DNA of 64,000 nucleotides from Loxodes magnus (GCA_946699065.1 CAMPDV010002464.1:1-64000), one strand, 5' to 3'; shown: positions 13,149 to 27,449, counted from the stretch's first letter. The notes: generated by a model from the sequence alone, not told the origin. Numbers and translations are program-made.

Positions 13149-16100
13149 TCTCAAAGCATACTCCTTAAAACTGAAACTCTATCTTCTTTTCTTACTTTAC
13201 TTCTTCACTTTTCTAAATACTTATTACTTCTCAAAGCATACTCCTTAAAACTGAAACTCTATCTTCTTTTCTTACTTTACTTCTTCACTTTTCTAAATAC
13301 TTATTACTTCTAAAAGCATACTCCTTAAAACTGAAACTCTATCTTCTTTTCTTACTTCACTTCTTCACTTTTCTAAATACTTATTACTTCTCAAAGCATA
13401 CTCCTTAAAACTGAAATTCTATCTTCTTTTCTTACTTTACTTCTTCACTTTTCAAAATACTTATTACTTCTCAAAGCATACTCCTTAAAACTGAAATTCT
13501 ATCTTCTTTTCTTACTTCACTTCTTCACTTTTCTAAATTCTTATTACTTCTCAAAGAATACTCCCTAAAACTGAAACTCTATCTTCTTTTCTTACTTAAC
13601 TTCTTCACTTTTCTAAATACTTATTACTTCTCAAAGCATACTCCTTAAAACTAAATTCTTTCTTCTTTTCTTACTTCACTTCTTCACTTTTCTAAATTCT
13701 TATTACTTCTCAAAGCATACTCCTTAAAACTGAAACTCTATCTTCTTTTCTTACTTTACTTCTTCACTTTTCTAAATACTTATTACTTCTCAAAGCATAC
13801 TCCTTAAAACTGAAATTCTATCTTCTTTTCTTACTTCACTTCTTCACTTTTCTAAATACTTATTACTTCTCAAAGCATACTCCTTAAAACTGAAACTCTA
13901 TCTTCTTTTCTTACTTTACTTCCTCACTTTTCTAAATACTTATTACTTCTCAAAGAATACTCCTTAAAACTGAAACTCTATCTTCTTTTCTTACTTTACT
14001 TCCTCACTTTTCTAAATACTTATTACTTCTCAAAGAATACTCCCTAAAACTGAAACTCTATCTTCTTTTCTTACTTCACTTCTTCACTTTTCTAAATACT
14101 TATTACTTCTCAAAGCATACTCCTTAAAACTGAAATTCTATCTTCCTTTCTTACTTCACTTCTTCACTTTTCTAAATTCTTATTACTTCTCAAAGCATAC
14201 TCCTTAAAACTGAAACTCTATCTTCCTTTCTTACTTCACTTCCTCACTTTTCTAAATTCTTATTACTTCTCAAAGCATACTCCTTAAAACTGAAACTCTA
14301 TCTTCCTTTCTTACTTCACTTCATCACTTTTCTAAATACTTATTACTTCTCAAAGCATACTGCTTAAAACTGAAACTTTATCTTCCTTTCTTACTTTACT
14401 TCTTCACTTTTCTAAATACTTATTACTTCTAAAAGCATACTCCTTAAAACTGAAACTCTATCTTCTTTTCTTACTTCACTTCCTCACTTTTCAAAATACT
14501 TATTACTTCTAAAAGCATACTCTTTAAAACTGAAATTCTATCTTCCTTTCTTACTTCACTTCTTCACTTTTCTAAATTCTTATTACTTCTCAAAGAATAC
14601 TCCCTAAAACTGAAACTCTATCTTCTTTTCTTACTTCACTTCTTCACTTTTCTAAATACTTATTACTTCTCAAAGCATACTCCTTAAAACTGAAATTCTA
14701 TCTTCTTTTCTTACTTTACTTCTTCACTTTTCTAAATACTTATTACTTCTCAAAGCATACTCCTTAAAACTGAAATTCTATCTTCTTTTCTTACTTCACT
14801 TCATCACTTTTCTAAATACTTATTACTTCTCAAAGCATACTCCTTAAAACTGAAACTCTATCTTCTTTTCTTACTTTACTTCTTCACTTTTCTAAATACT
14901 TATTACTTCTCAAAGCATACTCCTTAAAACTGAAACTCTATCTTCTTTTCTTACTTTACTTCTTCACTTTTCTAAATACTTATTACTTCTAAAAGCATAC
15001 TCCTTAAAACTGAAACTCTATCTTCTTTTCTTACTTCACTTCTTCACTTTTCTAAATACTTATTACTTCTCAAAGCATACTCCTTAAAACTGAAATTCTA
15101 TCTTCTTTTCTTACTTTACTTCTTCACTTTTCAAAATACTTATTACTTCTCAAAGCATACTCCTTAAAACTGAAATTCTATCTTCTTTTCTTACTTTACT
15201 TCTTCACTTTTCTAAATTCTTATTACTTCTCAAAGCATACTCCTTAAAACTGAAATTCTATCTTCTTTTCTTACTTCACTTCTTCACTTTTCTAAATTCT
15301 TATTACTTCTCAAAGCATACTCCTTAAAACTGAAACTCTTTCTTCTTTTCTTACTTCACTTCTTCACTTTTCTAAATTCTTATTACTTCTCAAAGCATAC
15401 TCCTTAAAACTGAAACTCTATCTTCTTTTCTTACTTTACTTCTTCACTTTTCTAAATACTTATTACTTCTCAAAGCATACTCCTTAAAACTGAAATTCTA
15501 TCTTCTTTTCTTACTTCACTTCTTCACTTTTCTAAATACTTATTACTTCTCAAAGCATACTCCTTAAAACTGAAACTCTATCTTCTTTTCTTACTTTACT
15601 TCCTCACTTTTCTAAATACTTATTACTTCTCAAAGAATACTCCTTAAAACTGAAACTCTATCTTCTTTTCTTACTTTACTTCCTCACTTTTCTAAATACT
15701 TATTACTTCTCAAAGAATACTCCCTAAAACTGAAACTCTATCTTCTTTTCTTACTTCACTTCTTCACTTTTCTAAATACTTATTACTTCTCAAAGCATAC
15801 TCCTTAAAACTGAAATTCTATCTTCCTTTCTTACTTCACTTCTTCACTTTTCTAAATTCTTATTACTTCTCAAAGCATACTCCTTAAAACTGAAACTCTA
15901 TCTTCCTTTCTTACTTCACTTCCTCACTTTTCTAAATTCTTATTACTTCTCAAAGCATACTCCTTAAAACTGAAATTCTATCTTCTTTTCTTACTTCACT
16001 TCTTCACTTTTCTAAATACTTATTACTTCTCAAAGCATACTGCTTAAAACTGAAACTCTATCTTCTTTTCTTACTTCACTTCTTCACTTTTCTAAATACT

Positions 16101-16507
16101 TATTACTTCTAAAAGCATACTCCTTAAAACTGAAACTCTATCTTCTTTTCTTACTTCACTTCCTCACTTTTCAAAATACTTATTACTTCTAAAAGCATAC
16201 TCTTTAAAACTGAAATTCTATCTTCCTTTCTTACTTCACTTCTTCACTTTTCTAAATTCTTATTACTTCTCAAAGAATACTCCCTAAAACTGAAACTCTA
16301 TCTTCTTTTCTTACTTCACTTCTTCACTTTTCTAAATACTTATTACTTCTCAAAGCATACTCCTTAAAACTGAAATTCTATCTTCTTTTCTTACTTTACT
16401 TCTTCACTTTTCTAAATACTTATTACTTCTCAAAGCATACTCCTTAAAACTGAAATTCTATCTTCTTTTCTTACTTCACTTCATCACTTTTCTAAATACT
16501 TATTACT
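13149..16507 (+). repeat. 21-unit tandem higher-order repeat, 1,679 + 1,680 bp
   Basis: 13149-14827 is followed directly by a second copy, 14828-16507. Units match in order across the full 21-unit period. The offset is 1,679 bp before the 79-bp unit at 13629 and 1,680 bp after it, because copy 2 has an 80-bp unit there. Differences are clustered in five or six units: 13469, 13549 and 13629 versus 15148, 15228 and 15308, and 14268 and 14348 versus 15948 and 16028. The stretches 13708-14267 with 15388-15947, and 14428-14827 with 16108-16507, look identical. The clustering suggests later gene conversion of small patches. A third copy does not follow. Confidence 0.92.
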
Positions 16508-17704
16508 TCTCAAAGCATACTCCTTAAAACTGAAATTCTATCTTCTTTTCTTACTTTACTTCTTCACTTTTCAAAATACTTATTACTTCTCAAAGCATAC
16601 TCCTTAAAACTGAAACTCTATCTTCTTTTCTTACTTTACTTCCTCACTTTTCTAAATACTTATTACTTCTCAAAGCATACTCCTTAAAACTGAAATTCTA
16701 TCTTCTTTTCTTACTTTACTTCCTCACTTTTCTAAATACTTATTACTTCTCAAAGAATACTCCCTAAAACTGAAACTCTATCTTCTTTTCTTACTTCACT
16801 TCTTCACTTTTCTAAATACTTATTACTTCTCAAAGCATACTCCTTAAAACTGAAATTCTATCTTCTTTTCTTACTTTACTTCTTCACTTTTCAAAATACT
16901 TATTACTTCTCTAGCATACTCCTTAAAACTGAAATTCTATCTTCTTTTCTTACTTCACTTCTTCACTTTTCTAAATACTTATTACTTCTCAAAGCATACT
17001 CCTTAAAACTGAAACTCTATCTTCTTTTCTTACTTCACTTCTTCACTTTTCTAAATACTTATTACTTCTCAAAGCATACTGCTTAAAACTGAAATTCTAT
17101 CTTCTTTTCTTACTTTACTTCTTCACTTTTCAAAATACTTATTACTTCTCTAGCATACTCCTTAAAACTGAAATTCTATCTTCTTTTCTTACTTCACTTC
17201 TTCACTTTTCTAAATACTTATTACTTCTCTAGCATACTCCTTAAAACTGAAATTCTATCTTCTTTTCTTACTTCACTTCTTCACTTTTCTAAATACTTAT
17301 TACTTCTCAAAGCATACTCCTTAAAACTGAAACTCTATCTTCCTTTCTTACTTCACTTCATCACTTTTCTAAATACTTATTACTTCTCAAAGCATACTGC
17401 TTAAAACTGAAACTTTATCTTCCTTTCTTACTTTACTTCTTCACTTTTCTAAATACTTATTACTTCTAAAAGCATACTCCTTAAAACTGAAACTCTATCT
17501 TCTTTTCTTACTTCACTTCTTCACTTTTCTAAATACTTATTACTTCTCAAAGCATACTCCTTAAAACTGAAATTCTATCTTCTTTTCTTACTTTACTTCT
17601 TCACTTTTCAAAATACTTATTACTTCTCAAAGCATACTCCTTAAAACTGAAATTCTATCTTCTTTTCTTACTTTACTTCTTCACTTTTCTAAATACTTAT
17701 TACT

Positions 17705-18822
17705 TCTCAAAGCATACTCCCTAAAACTGAAACTCTATCTTCTTTTCTTACTTCACTTCTTCACTTTTCTAAATACTTATTACTTATCAAAGAATACTCC
17801 CTAAAACTGAAACTCTATCTTCTTTTCTTACTTCACTTCTTCGCTTTTCTAAATACTTATTACTTCTCAAAGCATACTCCTTAAAACTGAAATTCTTTTT
17901 TCTTTTCTTACTTCACTTATTCACTTTTCTAAATACTTATTACTTCTCTAGCATACTCCCTAAAACTGAAACTCTATCTTCTTTTCTTACTTCACTTCTT
18001 CACTTTTCAAAATACTTATTACTTCTAAAAGCATACTCTTTAAAACTGAAATTCTATCTTCTTTTCTTACTTCACTTCCTCACTTTTCTAAATACTTATT
18101 ACTTCTCAAAGCATACTCTTTAAAACTGAAATTCTTTTTTCTTTTCTTACTTCACTTCTTCACTTTTCTAAATACTTATTACTTCTCAAAGCATACTCCT
18201 TAAAACTGAAATTCTATCTTCTTTTCTTACTTTACTTCTTCACTTTTCTAAATACTTATTACTTCTCAAAGCATACTCCTTAAAACTGAAACTCTATCTT
18301 CTTTTCTTACTTCACTTCTTCACTTTTCTAAATACTTATTACTTATCAAAGAATACTCCCTAAAACTGAAACTCTATCTTCTTTTCTTACTTCACTTCTT
18401 CGCTTTTCTAAATACTTATTACTTCTCAAAGCATACTCCTTAAAACTGAAATTCTTTTTTCTTTTCTTACTTCACTTCTTCACTTTTCTAAATACTTATT
18501 ACTTCTCTAGCATACTCCCTAAAACTGAAACTCTATCTTCTTTTCTTACTTCACTTCTTCACTTTTCAAAATACTTATTACTTCTAAAAGCATACTCTTT
18601 AAAACTGAAATTCTATCTTCTTTTCTTACTTCACTTCCTCACTTTTCTAAATACTTATTACTTCTCAAAGCATACTCTTTAAAACTGAAATTCTTTTTTC
18701 TTTTCTTACTTCACTTCTTCACTTTTCTAAATACTTATTACTTCTAAAAGCATACTCCTTAAAACTGAAATTCTATCTTCTTTTCTTACTTTACTTCCTC
18801 ACTTTTCTAAATACTTATTACT
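17705..18822 (+). repeat. Heptamer higher-order repeat, 2 x 559 bp
   Basis: Seven units from 17705 recur from 18264. The order is AAACTC, TATCAAAGAAT with TCGC, AAATTCTTTTTTC, TCTCTAGC (79 bp), TCTAAAAGC with CTCTTTAAAAC, CTCTTT with AAATTCTTTTTTC, and AAATTC with TTTAC. Small differences are CCCTAA against CCTTAA in the first unit, a unique CTTATTCAC near 17920, and TAAAAG plus TTCCTC in the last unit. A three-unit fragment of the same order returns at 28888-29126. Confidence 0.9.
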
Positions 18823-20418
18823 TCTCAAAGCATACTCCTTAAAACTGAAACTCTATCTTCTTTTCTTACTTTACTTCTTCACTTTTCTAAATACTTATTA
18901 CTTCTCAAAGCATACTCCTTAAAACTAAATTCTTTCTTCTTTTCTTACTTTACTTCTTCACTTTTCTAAATACTTATTACTTCTCAAAGCATACTCCTTA
19001 AAACTGAAATTCTATCTTCTTTTCTTACTTTACTTCTTCACTTTTCTAAATACTTATTACTTCTCAAAGAATACTCCCTAAAACTGAAATTCTATCTTCC
19101 TTTCTTACTTCACTTCTTCACTTTTCTAAATTCTTATTACTTCTCAAAGAATACTCCCTAAAACTTAAACTCTATCTTCTTTTCTTACTTCACTTCTTCA
19201 CTTTTCTAAATACTTATTACTTCTCAAAGCATACTCCTTAAAACTGAAATTCTATCTTCTTTTCTTACTTCACTTCCTCACTTTTCTAAATACTTATTAC
19301 TTCTCAAAGCATACTCCTTAAAACTGAAATTCTATCTTCTTTTCTTACTTTACTTCTTCACTTTTCAAAATACTTATTACTTCTCTAGCATACTCCTTAA
19401 AACTGAAATTCTATCTTCTTTTCTTACTTCACTTCTTCACTTTTCTAAATTCTTATTACTTCTCAAAGAATACTCCCTAAAACTGAAACTCTATCTTCTT
19501 TTCTTACTTAACTTCTTCACTTTTCTAAATACTTATTACTTCTCAAAGCATACTCCTTAAAACTAAATTCTTTCTTCTTTTCTTACTTCACTTCTTCACT
19601 TTTCTAAATTCTTATTACTTCTCAAAGCATACTCCTTAAAACTGAAACTCTATCTTCTTTTCTTACTTCACTTCTTCACTTTTCTAAATACTTATTACTT
19701 CTCAAAGCATACTCCTTAAAACTGAAATTCTATCTTCTTTTCTTACTTCACTTCTTCACTTTTCTAAATACTTATTACTTCTCAAAGCATACTCCTTAAA
19801 ACTGAAACTCTATCTTCTTTTCTTACTTTACTTCTTCACTTTTCTAAATTCTTATTACTTCTCAAAGCATACTCCTTAAAACTGAAACTCTATCTTCTTT
19901 TCTTACTTTACTTCTTCACTTTTCTAAATACTTATTACTTCTCAAAGCATACTCCTTAAAACTAAATTCTTTCTTCTTTTCTTACTTCACTTCTTCACTT
20001 TTCTAAATTCTTATTACTTCTCAAAGCATACTCCTTAAAACTGAAACTCTATCTTCTTTTCTTACTTTACTTCTTCACTTTTCTAAATACTTATTACTTC
20101 TCAAAGCATACTCCTTAAAACTGAAATTCTATCTTCTTTTCTTACTTCACTTCTTCACTTTTCTAAATACTTATTACTTCTCAAAGCATACTCCTTAAAA
20201 CTGAAATTCTATCTTCTTTTCTTACTTTACTTCTTCACTTTTCTAAATACTTATTACTTCTCAAAGCATACTCTTTAAAACTGAAATTCTATCTTCTTTT
20301 CTTACTTTACTTCTTCACTTTTCTAAATACTTATTACTTCTCAAAGCATACTCCTTAAAACTGAAATTCTATCTTCTTTTCTTACTTTACTTCTTCACTT
20401 TTCAAAATACTTATTACT

Positions 20419-21138
20419 TCTCAAAGCATACTCCTTAAAACTGAAATTCTATCTTCTTTTCTTACTTCACTTCCTCACTTTTCTAAATACTTATTACTTC
20501 TCAAAGAATACTCCCTAAAACTCAAACTCTATCTTCTTTTCTTACTTCACTTCTTCACTTTTCTAAATACTTATTACTTCTCAAAGCATACTCCTTAAAA
20601 CTGAAATTCTATCTTCTTTTCTTACTTTACTTCCTCACTTTTCTAAATACTTATTACTTCTCAAAGCATACTCCTTAAAACTGAAACTCTATCTTCTTTT
20701 CTTACTTCACTTCATCACTTTTCTAAATACTTATTACTTCTCAAAGAATACTCCCTAAAACTCAAACTCTATCTTCTTTTCTTACTTCACTTCTTCACTT
20801 TTCTAAATACTTATTACTTCTCAAAGCATACTCCTTAAAACTGAAATTCTATCTTCTTTTCTTACTTTACTTCCTCACTTTTCTAAATACTTATTACTTC
20901 TCAAAGCATACTCCTTAAAACTGAAATTCTATCTTCTTTTCTTACTTCACTTCCTCACTTTTCTAAATACTTATTACTTCTCAAAGAATACTCCCTAAAA
21001 CTCAAACTCTATCTTCTTTTCTTACTTCACTTCTTCACTTTTCTAAATACTTATTACTTCTCAAAGCATACTCCTTAAAACTGAAATTCTATCTTCTTTT
21101 CTTACTTCACTTCTTCACTTTTCTAAATACTTATTACT
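20419..21138 (+). repeat. Trimer higher-order repeat, 3 x 240 bp
   Basis: Three trimers begin at 20419, 20659 and 20899. The middle unit of each (20499, 20739 and 20979) is the signature GAATACTCCC with ACTCAAACTC, a combination I do not see elsewhere. The first unit varies (TTCCTC, TTCATC, TTCCTC) and the third is AAATTC with TTTAC/TTCCTC in copies 1 and 2. The final third unit (21059) reverts to TTCAC/TTCTTC, marking the end of the block. Confidence 0.9.
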
Positions 21139-21537
21139 TCTCAAAGCATACTCCTTAAAACTGAAATTCTATCTTCTTTTCTTACTTCACTTCATCACTT
21201 TTCTAAATACTTATTACTTCTCTAGCATACTCCTTAAAACTGAAACTCTATCTTCTTTTCTTACTTCACTTCCTCACTTTTCAAAATACTTATTACTTCT
21301 AAAAGCATACTCTTTAAAACTGAAATTCTATCTTCTTTTCTTACTTCACTTCTTCACTTTTCTAAATACTTATTACTTCTCAAAGCATACTCCTTAAAAC
21401 TGAAATTCTATCTTCTTTTCTTACTTCACTTCATCACTTTTCTAAATACTTATTACTTCTCAAAGCATACTCCTTAAAACTGAAATTCTATCTTCTTTTC
21501 TTACTTCACTTCTTCACTTTTCTAAATACTTATTACT

Positions 21538-22017
21538 TCTCAAAGAATACTCCTTAAAACTGAAATTCTATCTTCTTTTCTTACTTTACTTCTTCACTTT
21601 TCTAAATTCTTATTACTTCTCAAAGCATACTCCTTAAAACTGAAATTCTATCTTCTTTTCTTACTTCACTTCTTCACTTTTCTAAATTCTTATTACTTCT
21701 CAAAGCATACTCCTTAAAACTGAAACTCTATCTTCTTTTCTTACTTCACTTCTTCACTTTTCTAAATACTTATTACTTCTCAAAGAATACTCCTTAAAAC
21801 TGAAATTCTATCTTCTTTTCTTACTTTACTTCTTCACTTTTCTAAATTCTTATTACTTCTCAAAGCATACTCCTTAAAACTGAAATTCTATCTTCTTTTC
21901 TTACTTCACTTCTTCACTTTTCTAAATTCTTATTACTTCTCAAAGCATACTCCTTAAAACTGAAACTCTATCTTCTTTTCTTACTTTACTTCTTCACTTT
22001 TCAAAATACTTATTACT
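21538..22017 (+). repeat. Trimer higher-order repeat, 2 x 240 bp
   Basis: The units at 21538 (GAATACTCCTT, TTTAC, AAATTCTT), 21618 (TTCAC, AAATTCTT) and 21698 (AAACTC) are repeated at 21778, 21858 and 21938. Only the last unit differs (TTTAC and TTCAAAATAC in the second copy). Confidence 0.88.
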
Positions 22018-22577
22018 TCTCAAAGCATACTCCTTAAAACTGAAATTCTATCTTCTTTTCTTACTTTACTTCTTCACTTTTCAAAATACTTATTACTTCT
22101 CAAAGCATACTCCTTAAAACTGAAATTCTATCTTCTTTTCTTACTTCACTTCTTCACTTTTCTAAATTCTTATTACTTCTCAAAGAATACTCCCTAAAAC
22201 TGAAGCTCTATCTTCTTTTCTTACTTTACTTCTTCACTTTTCAAAATACTTATTACTTCTCAAAGCATACTCCTTAAAACTGAAACTCTATCTTTTTTTC
22301 TTACTTTACTTCCTCACTTTTCTAAATACTTATTACTTCTCAAAGAATACTCCCTAAAACTGAAACTCTATCTTCTTTTCTTACTTTACTTCCTCACTTT
22401 TCTAAATACTTATTACTTCTCAAAGAATACTCCCTAAAACTGAAACTCTATCTTCTTTTCTTACTTCACTTCTTCACTTTTCTAAATACTTATTACTTCT
22501 CAAAGCATACTCCTTAAAACTCAAATTCTTTCTTCTTTTCTTACTTTACTTCTTCACTTTTCAAAATACTTATTACT

Positions 22578-22896
22578 TCTCTAGCATACTCCTTAAAACT
22601 GAAATTCTATCTTCTTTTCTTACTTCACTTCTTCACTTTTCTAAATACTTATTACTTCTCAAAGCATACTCCTTAAAACTGAAACTCTATCTTCTTTTCT
22701 TACTTCACTTCTTCACTTTTCTAAATACTTATTACTTCTCAAAGCATACTGCTTAAAACTGAAATTCTATCTTCTTTTCTTACTTTACTTCTTCACTTTT
22801 CTAAATATTTATTACTTCTAAAAGCATACTCCTTAAAACTGAAATTCTATCTTCTTTTCTTACTTCACTTCTTCACTTTTCTAAATACTTATTACT
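22578..22896 (+). repeat. Recurrent cassette: TCTCTAGC to ACTGC to AAATATTT to TCTAAAAGC
   Basis: Four units in fixed order (TCTCTAGC with AAATTC; AAACTC; ACTGC with TTTAC and AAATATTT; TCTAAAAGC with AAATTC). The same order occurs at 27131-27449, 41272-41590 and 45904-46222, and its last two units also occur at 161-320, 5580-5739, about 12920-13070 and about 46550-46690. It is the most widely dispersed multi-unit motif in the window. 22578 and 27131 share surrounding units at offset 4553. Confidence 0.85.
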
Positions 22897-23696
22897 TCTC
22901 AAAGCATACTGCTTAAAACTGAAACTCTATCTTCTTTTCTTACTTCACTTCTTCACTTTTCTAAATACTTATTACTTCTCAAAGCATACTCCTTAAAACT
23001 GAAACTCTATCTTCCTTTCTTACTTCACTTCATCACTTTTCTAAATACTTATTACTTCTCAAAGCATACTCCTTAAAACTGAAACTTTATCTTCCTTTCT
23101 TACTTTACTTCTTCACTTTTCTAAATACTTATTACTTCTAAAAGCATACTCCTTAAAACTGAAACTCTATCTTCTTTTCTTACTTCACTTCTTCACTTTT
23201 CTAAATACTTATTACTTCTCAAAGCATACTCCTTAAAACTGAAATTCTATCTTCTTTTCTTACTTTACTTCTTCACTTTTCAAAATACTTATTACTTCTC
23301 AAAGCATACTCCTTAAAACTGAAACTCTATCTTCTTTTCTTACTTTACTTCCTCACTTTTCTAAATACTTATTACTTCTCAAAGCATACTCCTTAAAACT
23401 GAAATTCTATCTTCTTTTCTTACTTCACTTCTTCACTTTTCTAAATACTTATTACTTCTAAAAGCATACTCCTTAAAACTGAAACTCTATCTTCTTTTCT
23501 TACTTCACTTCTTCACTTTTCTAAATACTTATTACTTCTCAAAGCATACTGCTTAAAACTGAAATTCTATCTTCTTTTCTTACTTTACTTCTTCACTTTT
23601 CAAAATACTTATTACTTCTCAAAGCATACTCCTTAAAACTGAAATTCTATCTTCTTTTCTTACTTCACTTCTTCACTTTTCTAAATTCTTATTACT

Positions 23697-24812
23697 TCTC
23701 AAAGCATACTCCTTAAAACTGAAACTCTATCTTCTTTTCTTACTTCACTTCATCACTTTTCTAAATACTTATTACTTCTCAAAGCATACTCTTTAAAACT
23801 GAAATTCTATCTTCTTTTCTTACTTTACTTCTTCACTTTTCTAAATACTTATTACTTCTCAAAGCATACTCCTTAAAACTGAAATTCTATCTTCTTTTCT
23901 TACTTCACTTCATCACTTTTCTAAATACTTATTACTTCTAAAAGCATACTCTTTAAAACTAAATTCTATCTTCTTTTCTTACTTTACTTCTTCACTTTTC
24001 AAAATACTTATTACTTCTCAAAGCATACTCCTTAAAACTGAAACTCTATCTTCTTTTCTTACTTTACTTCCTCACTTTTCAAAATACTTATTACTTCTCA
24101 AAGCATACTCTTTAAAACTGAAATTCTATCTTCTTTTCTTACTTTACTTCCTCACTTTTCTAAATACTTATTACTTCTCAAAGCATACTCCTTAAAACTA
24201 AATTCTTTCTTCTTTTCTTACTTCACTTCTTCACTTTTCTAAATTCTTATTACTTCTCAAAGCATACTCCTTAAAACTGAAACTCTATCTTCTTTTCTTA
24301 CTTCACTTCATCACTTTTCTAAATACTTATTACTTCTCAAAGCATACTCTTTAAAACTGAAATTCTATCTTCTTTTCTTACTTTACTTCTTCACTTTTCT
24401 AAATACTTATTACTTCTCAAAGCATACTCCTTAAAACTGAAATTCTATCTTCTTTTCTTACTTCACTTCATCACTTTTCTAAATACTTATTACTTCTAAA
24501 AGCATACTCTTTAAAACTAAATTCTATCTTCTTTTCTTACTTTACTTCTTCACTTTTCAAAATACTTATTACTTCTCAAAGCATACTCCTTAAAACTGAA
24601 ACTCTATCTTCTTTTCTTACTTTACTTCCTCACTTTTCTAAATACTTATTACTTCTCAAAGCATACTCCTTAAAACTGAAATTCTATCTTCTTTTCTTAC
24701 TTCACTTCTTCACTTTTCTAAATACTTATTACTTCTCAAAGCATACTCCTTAAAACTGAAATTCTATCTTCTTTTCTTACTTTACTTCCTCACTTTTCTA
24801 AATACTTATTAC
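23697..24812 (+). repeat. Heptamer higher-order repeat, offset 558 bp
   Basis: Units at 23697, 23777, 23857, 23937 and 24016 recur from 24255 with the order AAACTC/TTCATC, CTCTTT, AAATTC/TTCATC, TCTAAAAGC/CTCTTT with lost G25 (79 bp), and AAACTC/TTTAC/TTCCTC. Identity is lost near 24640, where the second copy has TTCTAAAT instead of TTCAAAAT, and the last two unit positions differ. A related eight-unit run lies at 27849-28487. Confidence 0.82.
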
Positions 24813-26130
24813 TTCTCAAAGAATACTCTTTAAAACTGAAATTCTATCTTCTTTTCTTACTTTACTTCCTCACTTTTCTAAATACTTATTACTTCTCAAA
24901 GCATACTCCTTAAAACTGAAATTCTATCTTCTTTTCTTACTTTACTTCCTCACTTTTCTAAATACTTATTACTTCTCAAAGCATACTCCTTAAAACTGAA
25001 ATTCTATCTTCTTTTCTTACTTCACTTCTTCACTTTTCTAAATACTTATTACTTCTCAAAGCATACTCCTTAAAACTGAAACTCTATCTTCTTTTCTTAC
25101 TTTACTTCCTCACTTTTCTAAATACTTATTACTTCTCAAAGCATACTCCTTAAAACTGAAACTCTATCTTCTTTTCTTACTTCACTTCTTCACTTTTCTA
25201 AATACTTATTACTTCTCAAAGCATACTCCTTAAAACTGAAATTCTATCTTCTTTTCTTACTTTACTTCCTCACTTTTCTAAATACTTATTACTTCTCAAA
25301 GAATACTCTTTAAAACTGAAATTCTATCTTCTTTTCTTACTTTACTTCCTCACTTTTCTAAATACTTATTACTTCTCAAAGCATACTCCTTAAAACTGAA
25401 ACTCTATCTTCTTTTCTTACTTTACTTCCTCACTTTTCAAAATACTTATTACTTCTCAAAGCATACTCCTTAAAACTGAAACTCTATCTTCTTTTCTTAC
25501 TTCACTTCCTCACTTTTCAAAATACTTATTACTTCTAAAAGCATACTCTTTAAAACTGAAATTCTATCTTCTTTTCTTACTTCACTTCTTCACTTTTCTA
25601 AATACTTATTACTTCTCAAAGCATACTCCTTAAAACTGAAATTCTATCTTCTTTTCTTACTTCACTTCATCACTTTTCAAAATACTTATTACTTCTCTAG
25701 CATACTCCTTAAAACTGAAATTCTATCTTCTTTTCTTACTTTACTTCTTCACTTTTCTAAATACTTATTACTTCTCAAAGCATACTCCTTAAAACTGAAA
25801 TTCTATCTTCTTTTCTTACTTCACTTCTTCACTTTTCTAAATACTTATTACTTCTCAAAGCATACTCCTTAAAACTAAATTCTTTCTTCTTTTCTTACTT
25901 CACTTCTTCACTTTTCTAAATTCTTATTACTTCTCAAAGAATACTCCTTAAAACTGAAATTCTATCTTCTTTTCTTACTTCACTTCTTCACTTTTCTAAA
26001 TTCTTATTACTTCTCAAAGCATACTCCTTAAAACTGAAACTCTATCTTCTTTTCTTACTTCACTTCTTCACTTTTCTAAATTCTTATTACTTCTCAAAGC
26101 ATACTCCTTAAAACTGAAACTCTATCTTCC

Positions 26131-27019
26131 TTTCTTACTTCACTTCTTCACTTTTCTAAATACTTATTACTTCTCAAAGAATACTCCCTAAAACTGAAAC
26201 TCTATCTTCTTTTCTTACTTCACTTCCTCACTTTTCTAAATACTTATTACTTCTCAAAGCATACTCCTTAAAACTGAAACTCTATCTTCTTTTCTTACTT
26301 TACTTCTTCACTTTTCAAAATACTTATTACTTCTCAAAGCATACTCCTTAAAACTGAAATTCTTTATTCTTTTCTTACTTCACTTCTTCACTTTTCTAAA
26401 TTCTTATTACTTCTCAAAGCATACTCCTTAAAACTGAAATTCTATCTTCTTTTCTTACTTTACTTCTTCACTTTTCTAAATTCTTATTACTTCTCAAAGA
26501 ATACTCCCTAAAACTAAATTCTTTCTTCTTTTCTTACTTTACTTCTTCACTTTTCTAAATACTTATTACTTCTCAAAGCATACTCCTTAAAACTGAAACT
26601 CTATCTTCTTTTCTTACTTAACTTCTTCACTTTTCTAAATTCTTATTACTTCTCAAAGCATACTCCTTAAAACTGAAATTCTTTATTCTTTTCTTACTTC
26701 ACTTCTTCACTTTTCTAAATACTTATTACTTCTCAAAGAATACTCCCTAAAACTGAAACTCTATCTTCTTTTCTTACTTCACTTCTTCGCTTTTCTAAAT
26801 TCTTATTACTTCTCAAAGCATACTCCTTAAAACTGAAATTCTTTCTTCTTTTCTTACTTAACTTCTTCACTTTTCTAAATACTTATTACTTCTCAAAGAA
26901 TACTCCCTAAAACTGAAACTCTATCTTCTTTTCTTACTTCACTTCTTCGCTTTTCTAAATACTTATTACTTCTCAAAGCATACTCCTTAAAACTGAAATT
27001 CTATCTTCTTTTCTTACTT
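26131..27019 (+). repeat. Segmental duplication B, copy 1 (889 bp)
   Basis: The run matches 29965-30853 at a constant offset of 3,834 bp, with no difference that I could find across eleven units. Diagnostic units are CTTTATTC (26332, 26651), a GAATACTCCC unit with lost G25 (26492), ACTTAAC units (26571, 26811) and two TCGC units (26731, 26891). Identity ends at unit position 50 of the unit at 26971 (C here, T in copy 2). Confidence 0.92.
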
Positions 27020-27130
27020 CACTTCTTCACTTTTCTAAATACTTATTACTTCTCAAAGAATACTCCTTAAAACTGAAATTCTATCTTCTTTTCTTACTTT
27101 ACTTCTTCACTTTTCAAAATACTTATTACT

Positions 27131-27449
27131 TCTCTAGCATACTCCTTAAAACTGAAATTCTATCTTCTTTTCTTACTTCACTTCTTCACTTTTCTAAATA
27201 CTTATTACTTCTCAAAGCATACTCCTTAAAACTGAAACTCTATCTTCTTTTCTTACTTCACTTCTTCACTTTTCTAAATACTTATTACTTCTCAAAGCAT
27301 ACTGCTTAAAACTGAAATTCTATCTTCTTTTCTTACTTTACTTCTTCACTTTTCTAAATATTTATTACTTCTAAAAGCATACTCCTTAAAACTGAAATTC
27401 TATCTTCTTTTCTTACTTCACTTCTTCACTTTTCTAAATACTTATTACT
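27131..27449 (+). repeat. Second full copy of the TCTCTAGC/ACTGC/TCTAAAAGC cassette
   Basis: This has the same four-unit order as 22578-22896. As in that copy, it is preceded by a TTTAC unit ending in TTCAAAATAC, so the shared segment extends upstream. It differs downstream, where a TCTCTAGC unit with AAACTC follows here. Confidence 0.85.
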
